In this document: positions 18,624 to 26,993 of the stretch, piece after piece | Position numbering within the stretch: position 1 is the first letter of the stretch | Layout of the letters: each line of letters begins with the position of its first letter | Source of the DNA: an uncultured Dorea sp. | GTDB taxonomy: Bacteria; Bacillota; Clostridia; Lachnospirales; Lachnospiraceae | Assembly (NCBI GenBank): GCA_900550865.1 | Contig: URTM01000002.1 | Span: forward strand, 1 to 64,000 | Reading direction: 5' to 3' | DNA: 64,000 bases | The notes under the pieces: generated by a model | The model's database searches: none | What the model was told of the DNA's origin: nothing | The model's input: the letters and a program-made list of their open reading frames with translations, nothing else | Made by a program: the position numbers and the translations under genes

Positions 18624-19477
18624 CTGGTCTCCTCCTCACCGTTTTTCTTTTTCTTCTTTATCAGAATTGCTGCTATTCCTACAATCACGATCACTCCCAC
18701 AATAACAATTGTTATCACTACATTCTTGTTATCATCCGCTGCTTTCGTTTCTTTCTTCACAGCTTTCTTATCTTTTTCCTCTTTATCATCTGCTCCGGCA
18801 TTTTTATTTTTTTTCGCCGTGTCTTTGGATTCTTCTTTCTTATCTTCCACAGAAGCTGTATCCTGAGTCTCATCTCCTTTGGCGTTGTCCGCATTATCCT
18901 CTTTTGCCACAGCTTGTTCTGTACCGGAAGATGAATCTGTCACTTCCGTCGTTGTTCCATTCTGGCTGTCTATCTGCTTTTGAAAATCAGCATCTACTCC
19001 GGACACGGATCCACCAATCTCATTGCTCGAAGCACTGTTATCTACAACCTGACCAATCCCCATTCCGATAGGAAGTTCTTCTCCACAATCTTTCTTTAAT
19101 TTGAATTTGATATTTGCAATTACGCCGTCTGCTTTTATCGTATCCGCTACAACATATACAATCTTTATCGATGCATTGTCCGTTTTGTGGTTATAATCAA
19201 ATAATCCATTACTCTCATCTGAAACAATTAAATTTCCCTTACTTAAACTTTCAAATTCCAGTGTGTCTTTATCGTAATAGACCGTCAGTTCAAATCCTCC
19301 GACGTCTTCCCCACTGTGCATCTCGATTGGAACAGTTACTGTCTCTCCGGCTTTTCCTTTCTGACCCTTCACCTGAAATACCGTTCCTTCCACTGCATAT
19401 ACCGTACCGTTCAACATTGTGATCATGCACAACATTGTGATTGCAATGATTCTTATCTTCTTTATAATCTTCTTCAT
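18620..19477 (-). CDS. Membrane-anchored single-cohesin protein
   Basis: 285 residues from the ATG at 19477; a TTG at 19489 in the same frame is the alternative. A signal peptide (to about 28) is followed by one cohesin domain (about 30-165). Its cohesin-like features are a strand opening TVFQVKGQKGKAGETVTVPIEM, the GGFELTVYYDKDTLEF core and the closing IANIKFKLK. A Lys/Asp/Glu-rich spacer then leads to one transmembrane helix (about 248-270, VVITIVIVGVIVIVGIAAILI) and a KKKKK tail. It should bind a dockerin protein and hold it at the membrane surface. It overlaps the next dockerin gene by four bases, which suggests the two are made as partners. Confidence 0.88.
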   Translation of the reverse strand: MKKIIKKIRIIAITMLCMITMLNGTVYAVEGTVFQVKGQKGKAGETVTVPIEMHSGEDVGGFELTVYYDKDTLEFESLSKGNLIVSDESNGLFDYNHKTDNASIKIVYVVADTIKADGVIANIKFKLKKDCGEELPIGMGIGQVVDNSASSNEIGGSVSGVDADFQKQIDSQNGTTTEVTDSSSGTEQAVAKEDNADNAKGDETQDTASVEDKKEESKDTAKKNKNAGADDKEEKDKKAVKKETKAADDNKNVVITIVIVGVIVIVGIAAILIKKKKKNGEEETR

Positions 19478-19487
19478 TTCTTTATGC

Positions 19488-19524
19488 AAAAAGCTCCCTG
19501 CCGGTTCTAATCCGACAAGGAGCT
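19488..19524 (-). terminator. Internal terminator overlapping the cohesin gene's ribosome site
   Basis: Minus strand AGCTCCTTGTCGG, loop ATTAGAA, CCGGCAGGGAGCT, then TTTTT. The GGGAG in the 3' arm is also the only strong ribosome-site candidate for the downstream cohesin gene, so folding would both end transcription and hide the site. Confidence 0.8.
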
Positions 19525-19537
19525 CCCTTACGCCTTT

Positions 19538-22366
19538 CTATCTATTTACTCTCTTTTTTCTGTTCATCATTACTAAAACGATCACACCGAAAGAAAGAAG
19601 TAATGTCAGCGCTACAGGTAATACATGACTTGTATCCCCCGTTTTTACCGTTCCGGCTTTTGCTGTCTTATTCACTTTCGCGGTCTTGTTTCCACCATTG
19701 TTGTTTGCAGCAGCATTTCCTTTATTATTGTTTACATTGCTGTTATTGTTGCTGCTTCCATTACCATTTCCGTTGTTATTTCCATTATTGGAATTATCAA
19801 TCTTTTTAGCTGTAACGGTTAATTCGTAAGAAACTTCTTTATCGCCTACTTTTGCAGTAATTGTTGTTTTTCCTGCCTTCACCGCTGTAAGTAAGCCATT
19901 CTGATCAATTGTTGCTACGGATTCATCCGAGCTGCTCCATGTTACATCCTTTGCATCTGTCGTATCGGCCGGATTATACAGGATAGAAAGTTGCGCTGTC
20001 TGTCCTTCTTCCAGCGGTGTAACTTCTTCCTGGAATACAATCTTCTGAAGTGGAATCTCTTTTACAGTTACTTCATATACTGTGCTGATTCTTCCATCTG
20101 CTGTCTTGATCGTAATCTGTGCAGTTCCTTCTTTTACTGCTGTAACAGTTCCATCGGCACTGACAGTTGCTACTGAATCATCTGATGATTCATATACCAG
20201 TTCTACATCATCTGTTGTATCTTCCGGCAGAACTTTCACATTCAGTTTGTGGTTCTGTCCTTTGTATAATGTGGATGGTGTATCTTCTGCAACTTTAATT
20301 TCATTTGCATGAATTTCTGATACTGTTACATCACATGTTGCTGTGAATGTTCCAACCTGTACTTTGATTGTTGCTGTACCTTCTTTTAATCCAGTTACAA
20401 CACCCTGTGCATTCACTGTTGCTACAGTTTCATCACTAGAGCTCCAGATTGTAGGCAGTTCATCTGTTGTATTTACCGGATCATACACTACAGATAATGC
20501 TTCTGATGACTGTCCTTTTCTGAGGTTCAGGCTTGTCTTTTCTAATGAGATTCCATTCAGATGAATCGGAACTGTGATTTTGCAGGTTGCGGATACTCCG
20601 TTTGCTGTGGTTGCTGTAATATCAGCCTGTCCGCCTGCAACTGCTGTGATCACACCATTTTCATCAACGGTTGCTACATCTGTATTGGAACTCTTCCATG
20701 TAACTGTCTTTTCATCTGTTGTATCTGCTGGCAGATACTCTACATTTACTGCCTGTGTCTCTCCTGGTTCGAGTTTCTTAGATGTCACATCTAATTTGAT
20801 TGCTGTAATCGGTACTTCTTTTACTTCTACTTTACAAGTACTTGTAAGACCATTCGCTGAAGTTGCTGTTACAACAGCTTCACCCTGCTTCTTACCTGTA
20901 ATCGTTACTTCTGCTCCATTTTCTGCGATATCTGCAACTTTGGAATTATCAATACTCCATGTGATTGTCTTATCATCTGTTGTATCAGCCGGCAGATATT
21001 CTACATTCACTGTCTGGCTCTGATTCTTTAATACGGTTACTTCGGAAGGATTTACTTTGATCTCTTTCAATGGTGATGTAACTGTTACATCACATGTTGC
21101 TGTCTTATTGCCAACCGTTGCTGTAATTGTAGTTGTTCCTACACTTACACCTGTTACAACTCCATTTTCAACAGCTGCCACATTCGGATCAGCGCTTGTC
21201 CATGTTACTGTCTTGTCGTCGGTTGTATCTACCGGATTGTAAGTAACCTCTAATGTCTGGTTTTCATTTTTTGCAACTTCAATAGAAGTCTTATTCAAAC
21301 TGATGCTCTGTAATGGTTCTTCTTTTACTGTTACATTACATGTTGCTGTCTTATCTCCAACAGTTGCTGTGATCACTGTCGTTCCATCTTTCAATGCATC
21401 GACTTTGCCGTCTGTTACCGTTGCAACTGACGGATCACTGCTTGTCCATGTTACATCTTTTTCATCTGCATCTTCCGGATTATATGTTACGGAAAGCTTT
21501 TCTGTTTTTCCTTTACGGAGTGCAAGTTCTGTTTTATTTAAAGAAATAGATTTCAGTGGGTTATTTACAGTTACCTGTACGGATGCTGCCTTTCCTTCTA
21601 CTGTCGCTGTAATCGTTGCAGTTCCTTTTCCGACTGCTTCAATGTTACCTGACTGATCTACTTTCACTACATCTTTGTTGCTTGTAGACCATGCAACTGT
21701 CTTTCCTTCCAGGGAACCTGTCGGATTGGCAATTACATTTAATTTGTCCTTAGAGCCTTTTGATAATGTGAATGGTTCACTCTTATCAAGGGAAATCGAA
21801 TTTACAGGAATGTCAAGTGTTACTTTGTCATTCTTTAGTGTATTTCCTTTAGTATCTGTTACCTTTACATTTGCGTTAGACTTTCCTGCCGGAATTGTAG
21901 TTGGATTATCTGCATCTTTTCCAACCTGTCCACCACGGAAATCAAATCCAATTGCTCCTGTCGCATTTGCATCTGGCATGTCTTTTACCTTTAATTTAAT
22001 TGAGTACACTAATCCGCCAGCATTATACGGCTCATCGAATCCCAACATTATCGAAATACTTCCCGGATCTGCTGAAAAAATGGTATCTGCTTCATCGCAT
22101 ACAGGACCTTGCGTTCCTTTTTTCCCAACCATTTCAAACATCTTCGTATCATATGTAAAATTTCCTACAAATGATACAACATCTCCACCTTCTGGCAGCC
22201 ACAGCTCTGCTGTTATCGTATCGCCAGGTTTTACCGTTGCCGAACTTACTTTTACATTAAAGTTCATCTTCTCAGCCGCCTGTACCGGCTGCACAGGACT
22301 GATTCCTGCAATGATCATGATCGCAGCCAGAAATACAGCAACGATTTTGCTGATTTTCTTCTTCAT
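19538..22366 (-). CDS. Cell-wall-anchored scaffold: N-terminal cohesin plus eight Big_2 Ig-like domains
   Basis: 942 residues. The signal peptide ends near 30 (PVQPVQAA). A cohesin-like domain follows (about 34-185; FNVKVSSATVKPGDTITAELWL, FVGNFTYDTKMFEMV, LVYSIKLKVKDM). Eight Big_2 (Ig-like) repeats then run from about 186 to 855, each with the form VTWTSSDPSVATV...GTTTITATVG. A long Asn/Gly spacer precedes VKTGD (907-911), a hydrophobic segment and KKR, a sortase-type signal variant without LPXTG. The likely role is a stalk that lifts a dockerin-binding head away from the wall. The start ATG follows GGAGG. It is the second gene after the promoter. Confidence 0.87.
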   Translation of the reverse strand: MKKKISKIVAVFLAAIMIIAGISPVQPVQAAEKMNFNVKVSSATVKPGDTITAELWLPEGGDVVSFVGNFTYDTKMFEMVGKKGTQGPVCDEADTIFSADPGSISIMLGFDEPYNAGGLVYSIKLKVKDMPDANATGAIGFDFRGGQVGKDADNPTTIPAGKSNANVKVTDTKGNTLKNDKVTLDIPVNSISLDKSEPFTLSKGSKDKLNVIANPTGSLEGKTVAWSTSNKDVVKVDQSGNIEAVGKGTATITATVEGKAASVQVTVNNPLKSISLNKTELALRKGKTEKLSVTYNPEDADEKDVTWTSSDPSVATVTDGKVDALKDGTTVITATVGDKTATCNVTVKEEPLQSISLNKTSIEVAKNENQTLEVTYNPVDTTDDKTVTWTSADPNVAAVENGVVTGVSVGTTTITATVGNKTATCDVTVTSPLKEIKVNPSEVTVLKNQSQTVNVEYLPADTTDDKTITWSIDNSKVADIAENGAEVTITGKKQGEAVVTATSANGLTSTCKVEVKEVPITAIKLDVTSKKLEPGETQAVNVEYLPADTTDEKTVTWKSSNTDVATVDENGVITAVAGGQADITATTANGVSATCKITVPIHLNGISLEKTSLNLRKGQSSEALSVVYDPVNTTDELPTIWSSSDETVATVNAQGVVTGLKEGTATIKVQVGTFTATCDVTVSEIHANEIKVAEDTPSTLYKGQNHKLNVKVLPEDTTDDVELVYESSDDSVATVSADGTVTAVKEGTAQITIKTADGRISTVYEVTVKEIPLQKIVFQEEVTPLEEGQTAQLSILYNPADTTDAKDVTWSSSDESVATIDQNGLLTAVKAGKTTITAKVGDKEVSYELTVTAKKIDNSNNGNNNGNGNGSSNNNSNVNNNKGNAAANNNGGNKTAKVNKTAKAGTVKTGDTSHVLPVALTLLLSFGVIVLVMMNRKKRVNR

Positions 22367-22414
22367 TTTTCTCCTCCTCGTATGATTTGTTTTTATAATG
22401 TAACCGGAACTATA

Positions 22415-24064
22415 TTAATTTTGTTCCAATGTAACATTTGAGATTTTATCCAGATAATTTTGTATACTTGTGTCCAGTTTTATCTCTGGTTTATCATGTA
22501 TCTTATACGCAAGCTTTGAAGACGAATTACATTTTTCTTCAATCTTATCTGGTATATCTTGTATTGTCTTTAATATTTTCTGTGATTCTTTTCTGTCACC
22601 ACTTCTTACTGCATTATCCAATACAATACTGAGATAATAGACTGCCTGATCATAATACTCTGCCTGATATCCGGCATGATCAAGCATCTGTTCCACATCT
22701 GCTGTTATCCCATCCATTGTTCCTTTTTCGCATTGATTCTGTATCAGGACTTCATAAGCGTCTGGCATCCGTCCATTCTTTTCTATCAGCCATCTGGCAT
22801 CCGAACCAGACACTTCTTTCTGCATTCTTTCTTCTCTGGCAAATGTGTTATAAGGATATAACTTCAATGCCACATCATATTTTTCCATATATGCCAGACC
22901 AAATGCTGCCATAAAATATATCGAAAGGATTCCTGTTACGGCCAGTGCCGGTATCATCCTTTTATTCGTCTTTCTGACTGTTTTTTCACCGGCGTCTTCC
23001 AGACACATGATGCCGATCATAACCATACAGACAAATTGCAGATCAAAGTCAAATAAGCTATGTATACTCAAAATCAATAACACAATCTTTTCTCTTCTTT
23101 TTGTCTGTTTCGATATCAGTGTTTTCAAAACCATACCAATCATAATAAGTAACGGTATGATCCCTGCATCCAGTCCAATCTGTAAAAAATCATTATGTAC
23201 AAATTTAGTCACATAATTTCCCGTCTGGATCTGGCTCTGCAAAAAATAATATCCCATATATCCCAGACCAAATGGATGTTTCCACAGCAAAGGGAGTGCA
23301 TCCTGCCAGTATAAAAAGCGGCCATTCAACGTACTTGAATCTTGCGTCAGTTTCAGCAATCTTCCTATATCAAGTCCCAGAACCAGCACACTTACCATAA
23401 CTGCCACAAGCACCGCTGCACCAATAAGCAAAAATCTTTTGCCATTATGTTTCCATATCAGATGGATTCCTATTGTTACGATGCTCAGCACCGTTACGCT
23501 TCTGCTTCCTGTAAAGATAATTCCGGCTGTTAAAACGATGATTTCTATTTTTTCTTTCCACTGCCATTGTTCTGCATAAAGCAAAACAATGATTCCAATC
23601 AACAAGAATAATGCATATGTATTCGAATATTGAAACGTTCCGCCCAGTCTTTCCGCCCGGAACAATAGTTCTCTTGTACTTTCGAACGAATATAACGCAA
23701 TTGCGGCCGCCGTAAGAATCGTTCCCGTCACCGGTATCTGTGTCCATATGAATGATTTTTCCTTATCAGACACATTCGTCCAATACAAGTAAAACAATAT
23801 CACCGGTACGATCTTTATGACCCCGGATACAGATGTTCCTGAATCTATTCCATAAAATATGGTAAGCAGATACATTACTGCAATGATCAGCACTCCGGCA
23901 AATTCTATTGTTTTCGGAATTTTCAGGTATCCTTTTCTTTTATATGCAATGATTAAGCCTGTCACCAGCACTGCCGCCATGAACATCGCTGAGAATTCAT
24001 AAAAGCCGCCAAAAAGACCCGCAAACAGAATCATGAATATCAATATTCTATTTTCTTGTTTCAT
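22415..24064 (-). CDS. O-antigen ligase/polymerase-like multi-pass membrane protein (Wzy_C type)
   Basis: 549 residues with about ten to eleven transmembrane segments in the first 400. The family signature HNDFLQIGLDAGIIPLLI lies in the large extracytoplasmic loop region, preceded by NGRFLYWQDALPLLWKHPFGLG, both typical of O-antigen ligases and oligosaccharyltransferases such as PglL. The C-terminal 150 residues are soluble and helical. Gram-positive members polymerise or transfer glycans at the outer face of the membrane. Being the first gene of the locus, it may glycosylate the Ser/Thr/Asn-rich linkers of the encoded surface proteins; that is inference. The ribosome site is weak. Confidence 0.78.
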   Translation of the reverse strand: MKQENRILIFMILFAGLFGGFYEFSAMFMAAVLVTGLIIAYKRKGYLKIPKTIEFAGVLIIAVMYLLTIFYGIDSGTSVSGVIKIVPVILFYLYWTNVSDKEKSFIWTQIPVTGTILTAAAIALYSFESTRELLFRAERLGGTFQYSNTYALFLLIGIIVLLYAEQWQWKEKIEIIVLTAGIIFTGSRSVTVLSIVTIGIHLIWKHNGKRFLLIGAAVLVAVMVSVLVLGLDIGRLLKLTQDSSTLNGRFLYWQDALPLLWKHPFGLGYMGYYFLQSQIQTGNYVTKFVHNDFLQIGLDAGIIPLLIMIGMVLKTLISKQTKRREKIVLLILSIHSLFDFDLQFVCMVMIGIMCLEDAGEKTVRKTNKRMIPALAVTGILSIYFMAAFGLAYMEKYDVALKLYPYNTFAREERMQKEVSGSDARWLIEKNGRMPDAYEVLIQNQCEKGTMDGITADVEQMLDHAGYQAEYYDQAVYYLSIVLDNAVRSGDRKESQKILKTIQDIPDKIEEKCNSSSKLAYKIHDKPEIKLDTSIQNYLDKISNVTLEQN

Positions 24065-24184
24065 AATTCTCTTTGTTTTTATCCCCCCGCTCTACCTGTT
24101 TTAACAAAGCCCTTTTGAAGTCGTGTCATCCTGTATTTTTCAGTTTTCTTTTTGCAATAATACTAATGCTACTTTGTCGTTGTA

Positions 24185-24214
24185 ATTATATTCCTTTTAC
24201 GAACTATATGTCAA
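24185..24214 (-). promoter_or_regulatory. Promoter of the cohesin-dockerin locus
   Basis: Minus strand TTGACA (24214-24209), 18-base spacer, TATAAT (24190-24185). It lies about 120 bases upstream of the ligase-like gene. The -35 is one half of the inverted repeat TGTCAA-N11-TTGACA (24209-24231), a possible operator. Confidence 0.75.
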
Positions 24215-24231
24215 TATTATATCCCTTGACA
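24209..24231. promoter_or_regulatory. Inverted repeat TGTCAA-N11-TTGACA, candidate operator
   Basis: Perfect six-base arms at 24209-24214 and 24226-24231 in the 254-base divergent region. The left arm is the -35 of the surface locus. It is well placed for control by the adjacent XRE regulator; binding is unproven. Confidence 0.4.
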
Positions 24232-24318
24232 GTTCATATTTATTTAATTTTTCTCCACTTAGTATTCATAGTTGAGACATATATACACTAAAGTATTAAA
24301 AAGGGAGTGCATTATAAC

Positions 24319-24672
24319 ATGAAGAATACGAATTCTGTGCTGATCGGCGAACGCATCAAAAAACAACGTCTGTTAAATGGATATTCAAGAGAAAAACTGG
24401 CAGAAATGGCGGACATAACTCCCCGCTTCTGCTATGATCTGGAATTGGGACTAAAAAACATGTCTGTAAATACATTATTAAAAATCTCGGAATCTCTTAA
24501 CGTTCCCGTAGATTACCTGCTCTTCGGTCCCGATTCACGTTCTGATGATTATACTTCTGTAATCAGTCTGATAAAAAGCTGTCCTGTTACCAAATTAAAT
24601 CATCTGGAACAGATTATTTCCCATTATATCCAGGCAATATCTGAGGAGAAAAAAGTTGATACAAATGAATAA
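24319..24672 (+). CDS. XRE-family transcriptional regulator
   Basis: 117 residues from the ATG at 24319, eleven bases after GGGAG (a GTG at 24307 is inside that site and less likely). The N-terminal Cro/C1-type helix-turn-helix covers about 8-65 (IGERIKKQRLLNGYSREKLAEMADITPRFCYDLE), and a short helical tail of about 50 residues may mediate dimerisation. One of only two plus-strand protein genes here, it is divergent from the cohesin-dockerin locus and is the obvious candidate regulator. It is closed by a bidirectional terminator. Confidence 0.85.
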   Translation: MKNTNSVLIGERIKKQRLLNGYSREKLAEMADITPRFCYDLELGLKNMSVNTLLKISESLNVPVDYLLFGPDSRSDDYTSVISLIKSCPVTKLNHLEQIISHYIQAISEEKKVDTNE

Positions 24673-24674
24673 AA

Positions 24675-24722
24675 AATAGAACCTTCGAAAGGCACTTTCT
24701 ATGCTTTCAAAGGTTCTATTTT
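24675..24722. terminator. Bidirectional terminator between XRE gene and response-regulator gene
   Basis: Arms AATAGAACCTT (24675-24685) and AAGGTTCTATT (24710-24720), with T-runs on both strands. It serves the converging XRE and two-component genes. Confidence 0.85.
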
Positions 24723-24735
24723 TATTTGAATATTT

Positions 24736-25425
24736 TTATACTTTAAATCTATACCCAACGCCCCATATCGTCTCGATATACTGCGGGTTGGATGTATCCA
24801 CTTCTACTTTCTCACGGATCTTCTTGATATGCACCGTTACCGTTGCGATATCCCCGATGGACTCCATATCCCAGATCTCACGGAACAACTCTTCTTTCGA
24901 ATATACGTGGTTCGGATGGCTCGCAAGGAATGTCAGCAGATCGAATTCCTTCGTCGTAAATGTACGTTCTTCGCCATTCACCCACACACGTCTTGCCGTT
25001 GTATCGATCTTCAGTCCTCTGATCTCGATGACTTTATTCTTCTCTGCCGCACTTCCTGTCAGACGGTCATATCTCGCCAGATGCGCTTTCACTCTCGCTA
25101 CCAGCTCGCTCGGGCTGAACGGCTTCGTCATGTAATCATCGGCGCCGAGCCCCAGTCCTCTGATCTTATCAATATCGTCTTTCTTTGCAGATACCATTAC
25201 GATCGGTGTATTCTTCACATCACGCACCTGACGGCAGATATCGAATCCATCCGTTCCCGGCAGCATCAGATCCAGGATCAGAAGATCATAATCTTCGTTC
25301 AGTGCTTTCTGAAGTCCTGTATCTCCGTCATTTGCAACCTCTACGGTGAATCCGCTCAGTTCCAGATAATCCCGTTCCAGATCTGCAATTGCTTCTTCGT
25401 CTTCTACTATTAATATCTTACTCAT
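24736..25425 (-). CDS. OmpR/PhoB-family response regulator
   Basis: 229 residues. The receiver domain (1-118) has the acidic pair at Glu8/Asp9, phospho-acceptor Asp52 in LILDLMLPG and Lys101 in YMTKPF. The winged-helix DNA-binding domain (about 130-229) shows FTTKEFDLLTFL and TVTVHIKKIREKV. The ATG follows GGAGG by eight bases and lies inside the last codons of the kinase gene (eight-base overlap), so the pair is translationally coupled, kinase first. The target genes are unknown. Confidence 0.95.
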   Translation of the reverse strand: MSKILIVEDEEAIADLERDYLELSGFTVEVANDGDTGLQKALNEDYDLLILDLMLPGTDGFDICRQVRDVKNTPIVMVSAKKDDIDKIRGLGLGADDYMTKPFSPSELVARVKAHLARYDRLTGSAAEKNKVIEIRGLKIDTTARRVWVNGEERTFTTKEFDLLTFLASHPNHVYSKEELFREIWDMESIGDIATVTVHIKKIREKVEVDTSNPQYIETIWGVGYRFKV

Positions 25426-26911
25426 TGACTGGTACCTCCTGATACTTTCTTAGTACAAAATACATTGTCGTTCCGGTCTCTTCTCTGCTTGTTGCCCAGA
25501 TCTTACCGCCGTGTTCTTCTACAATCTTCTTTACTACAGACAAACCGATTCCACTTCCTCCGGTGGAAGAATTTCTCGACGCATCGGTCCGGTAAAACCG
25601 GTCAAAGATATTCGGCAGATCTTTTGCCGCAATTCCTTTTCCGTTGTCTTCCAGTTCAATCTGTACAAAATCTCCTACATCTTTGACACGCAGATTGATC
25701 ATTCCCTTTGGTTTGTCCATATATTTCAACGAATTGTTGACAATATTATGAATCACACGTTTTACCTGCTCCGGATCTGCAATGATCCGTACATTCTTCT
25801 CTACATAATTAAAATAACCAAATCCTACATTCTGTGCCGCCAGTTCAACCGACAGGTCATCCGCACAGTCGTTGAAATATTCATTCGCCGACACGATATT
25901 AAAATTGTAAGGGATCTTATTCGTATCGATCTTAGAATATAATGTCAGCTCATTGATCAGCGTATTCATCTCTGTTGCCTTATTGTAGATTGTTCTGACA
26001 TACCGGTCTATCTTCTCCGGTGTATCTGCAACACCATCTATAATTCCTTCGGCATAACCTTTAATCGTTGTCACAGGTGTCTTCAGATCATGTGAAATAT
26101 TACTGATCAGCTCTTTGCTTTCTTTGTCATATTTCAATTTTTCTTCGGCACTATCTTTCAGTCGTCCTCTCATCTCTTCCAGACTCTGGCAGAGTTTTCC
26201 AAGTTCATCGTCAGCCTCCGGTTTCAACTCAAAATCAAGATTCCCCTCCTTGATATTCTGCGCCGCTGTCTGCATCTTTCCGATCGGCCCCATAACCGCA
26301 CGATAAATCCATATAATAAGCGCTGCCGAAGTAAATATCAGTATCACTACAATTCCAATCAGGATTTCCCAGACAAACTGTCCAACCTCCGGAATTACAT
26401 TGGATACATCTGACACAATGAACGCACTTCCCTTATTGCCGTCATCATATCTGAAATCTACCTGTTTTATCAATGCTTCTGCATCTCCGCCAAGATAAAT
26501 TCCGTTCTCCGATGTTGTATCTGTATCTCCATATCCCGGCAATTGTTCGATCACCGCTTTTACACGATTATCGTCGCTGCCCGTATATACGATTGTTCCA
26601 TCTTTTCTCACCAGCAGGTATGCATTCTTATTCTCCAGTTTTTTATTAAACTGATCCAGTTCTGTCGCATCTTCCATCTCAGATGCATGCTCTGACATCT
26701 CCTTCAGTTCATGATACGGCTTCTCCGTAACACGTGCAAGTACCTGCATGGAATTCGTAAAATCAGAAATCGTCGTTCCTGTAATCCCATAATTTTTCTC
26801 CACCACTCCGATCTGATAGCGGCATACCATTGAAACCATCATGGCTGCCATAAGGACCGGTATAATGATAATCGTAAAAAATGCTATAACTAATCGCGTT
26901 TTCAGCTTCAT
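25418..26911 (-). CDS. Sensor histidine kinase
   Basis: 497 residues from the ATG at 26911, which follows GGAGG by eight bases (an upstream GTG at 26926 overlaps that site). Layout: transmembrane helix about 8-28, an extracytoplasmic PAS/Cache-like sensor about 30-175 (YLLVRKDGTIVYTG), second helix about 180-205, HAMP, HisKA with the phosphorylated His274 in NISHDLKTP, and an HATPase_c domain with N, G1 (DNGKGI) and G2 (GGSGIGLSVV) boxes. Signal unknown. Probably transcribed from an extended -10 promoter at 26935. Confidence 0.95.
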   Translation of the reverse strand: MKLKTRLVIAFFTIIIIPVLMAAMMVSMVCRYQIGVVEKNYGITGTTISDFTNSMQVLARVTEKPYHELKEMSEHASEMEDATELDQFNKKLENKNAYLLVRKDGTIVYTGSDDNRVKAVIEQLPGYGDTDTTSENGIYLGGDAEALIKQVDFRYDDGNKGSAFIVSDVSNVIPEVGQFVWEILIGIVVILIFTSAALIIWIYRAVMGPIGKMQTAAQNIKEGNLDFELKPEADDELGKLCQSLEEMRGRLKDSAEEKLKYDKESKELISNISHDLKTPVTTIKGYAEGIIDGVADTPEKIDRYVRTIYNKATEMNTLINELTLYSKIDTNKIPYNFNIVSANEYFNDCADDLSVELAAQNVGFGYFNYVEKNVRIIADPEQVKRVIHNIVNNSLKYMDKPKGMINLRVKDVGDFVQIELEDNGKGIAAKDLPNIFDRFYRTDASRNSSTGGSGIGLSVVKKIVEEHGGKIWATSREETGTTMYFVLRKYQEVPVNE

Positions 26912-26934
26912 GTATCTGTCCTCCACTAAAAAAA

Positions 26935-26943
26935 ATTATAGCA
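26935..26943 (-). promoter_or_regulatory. Extended -10 promoter of the two-component operon
   Basis: Minus strand TGCTATAAT, a TGn-extended -10, 24 bases before the kinase ATG. No good -35 is visible; the metK terminator occupies that region. Confidence 0.45.
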
Positions 26944-26945
26944 TG

Positions 26946-26976
26946 AAAAATGGGTGCTTCACACCAAAGCACCCAT
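26946..26976 (-). terminator. metK terminator
   Basis: Minus strand stem ATGGGTGCTT / AAGCACCCAT followed by TTTTTC, 18 bases after the metK stop. Confidence 0.85.
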
Positions 26977-26993
26977 AAACTTTTATAAAATTT

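Noticed and set aside
21675..22385. Plus-strand frame of over 200 codons opposite the scaffold gene
   Set aside because: It is a shadow of the cohesin/Big_2 coding sequence, which has a signal peptide, domains and a ribosome site.
9335..24064. The locus as a true cellulosome
   Set aside because: No glycoside hydrolase, carbohydrate-binding module or multi-cohesin scaffoldin is present in the window.
24065..24184. Cyclic-di-GMP or other riboswitch in the leader of the surface locus
   Set aside because: The leader is only about 120 bases and lacks the conserved core of any riboswitch I know.
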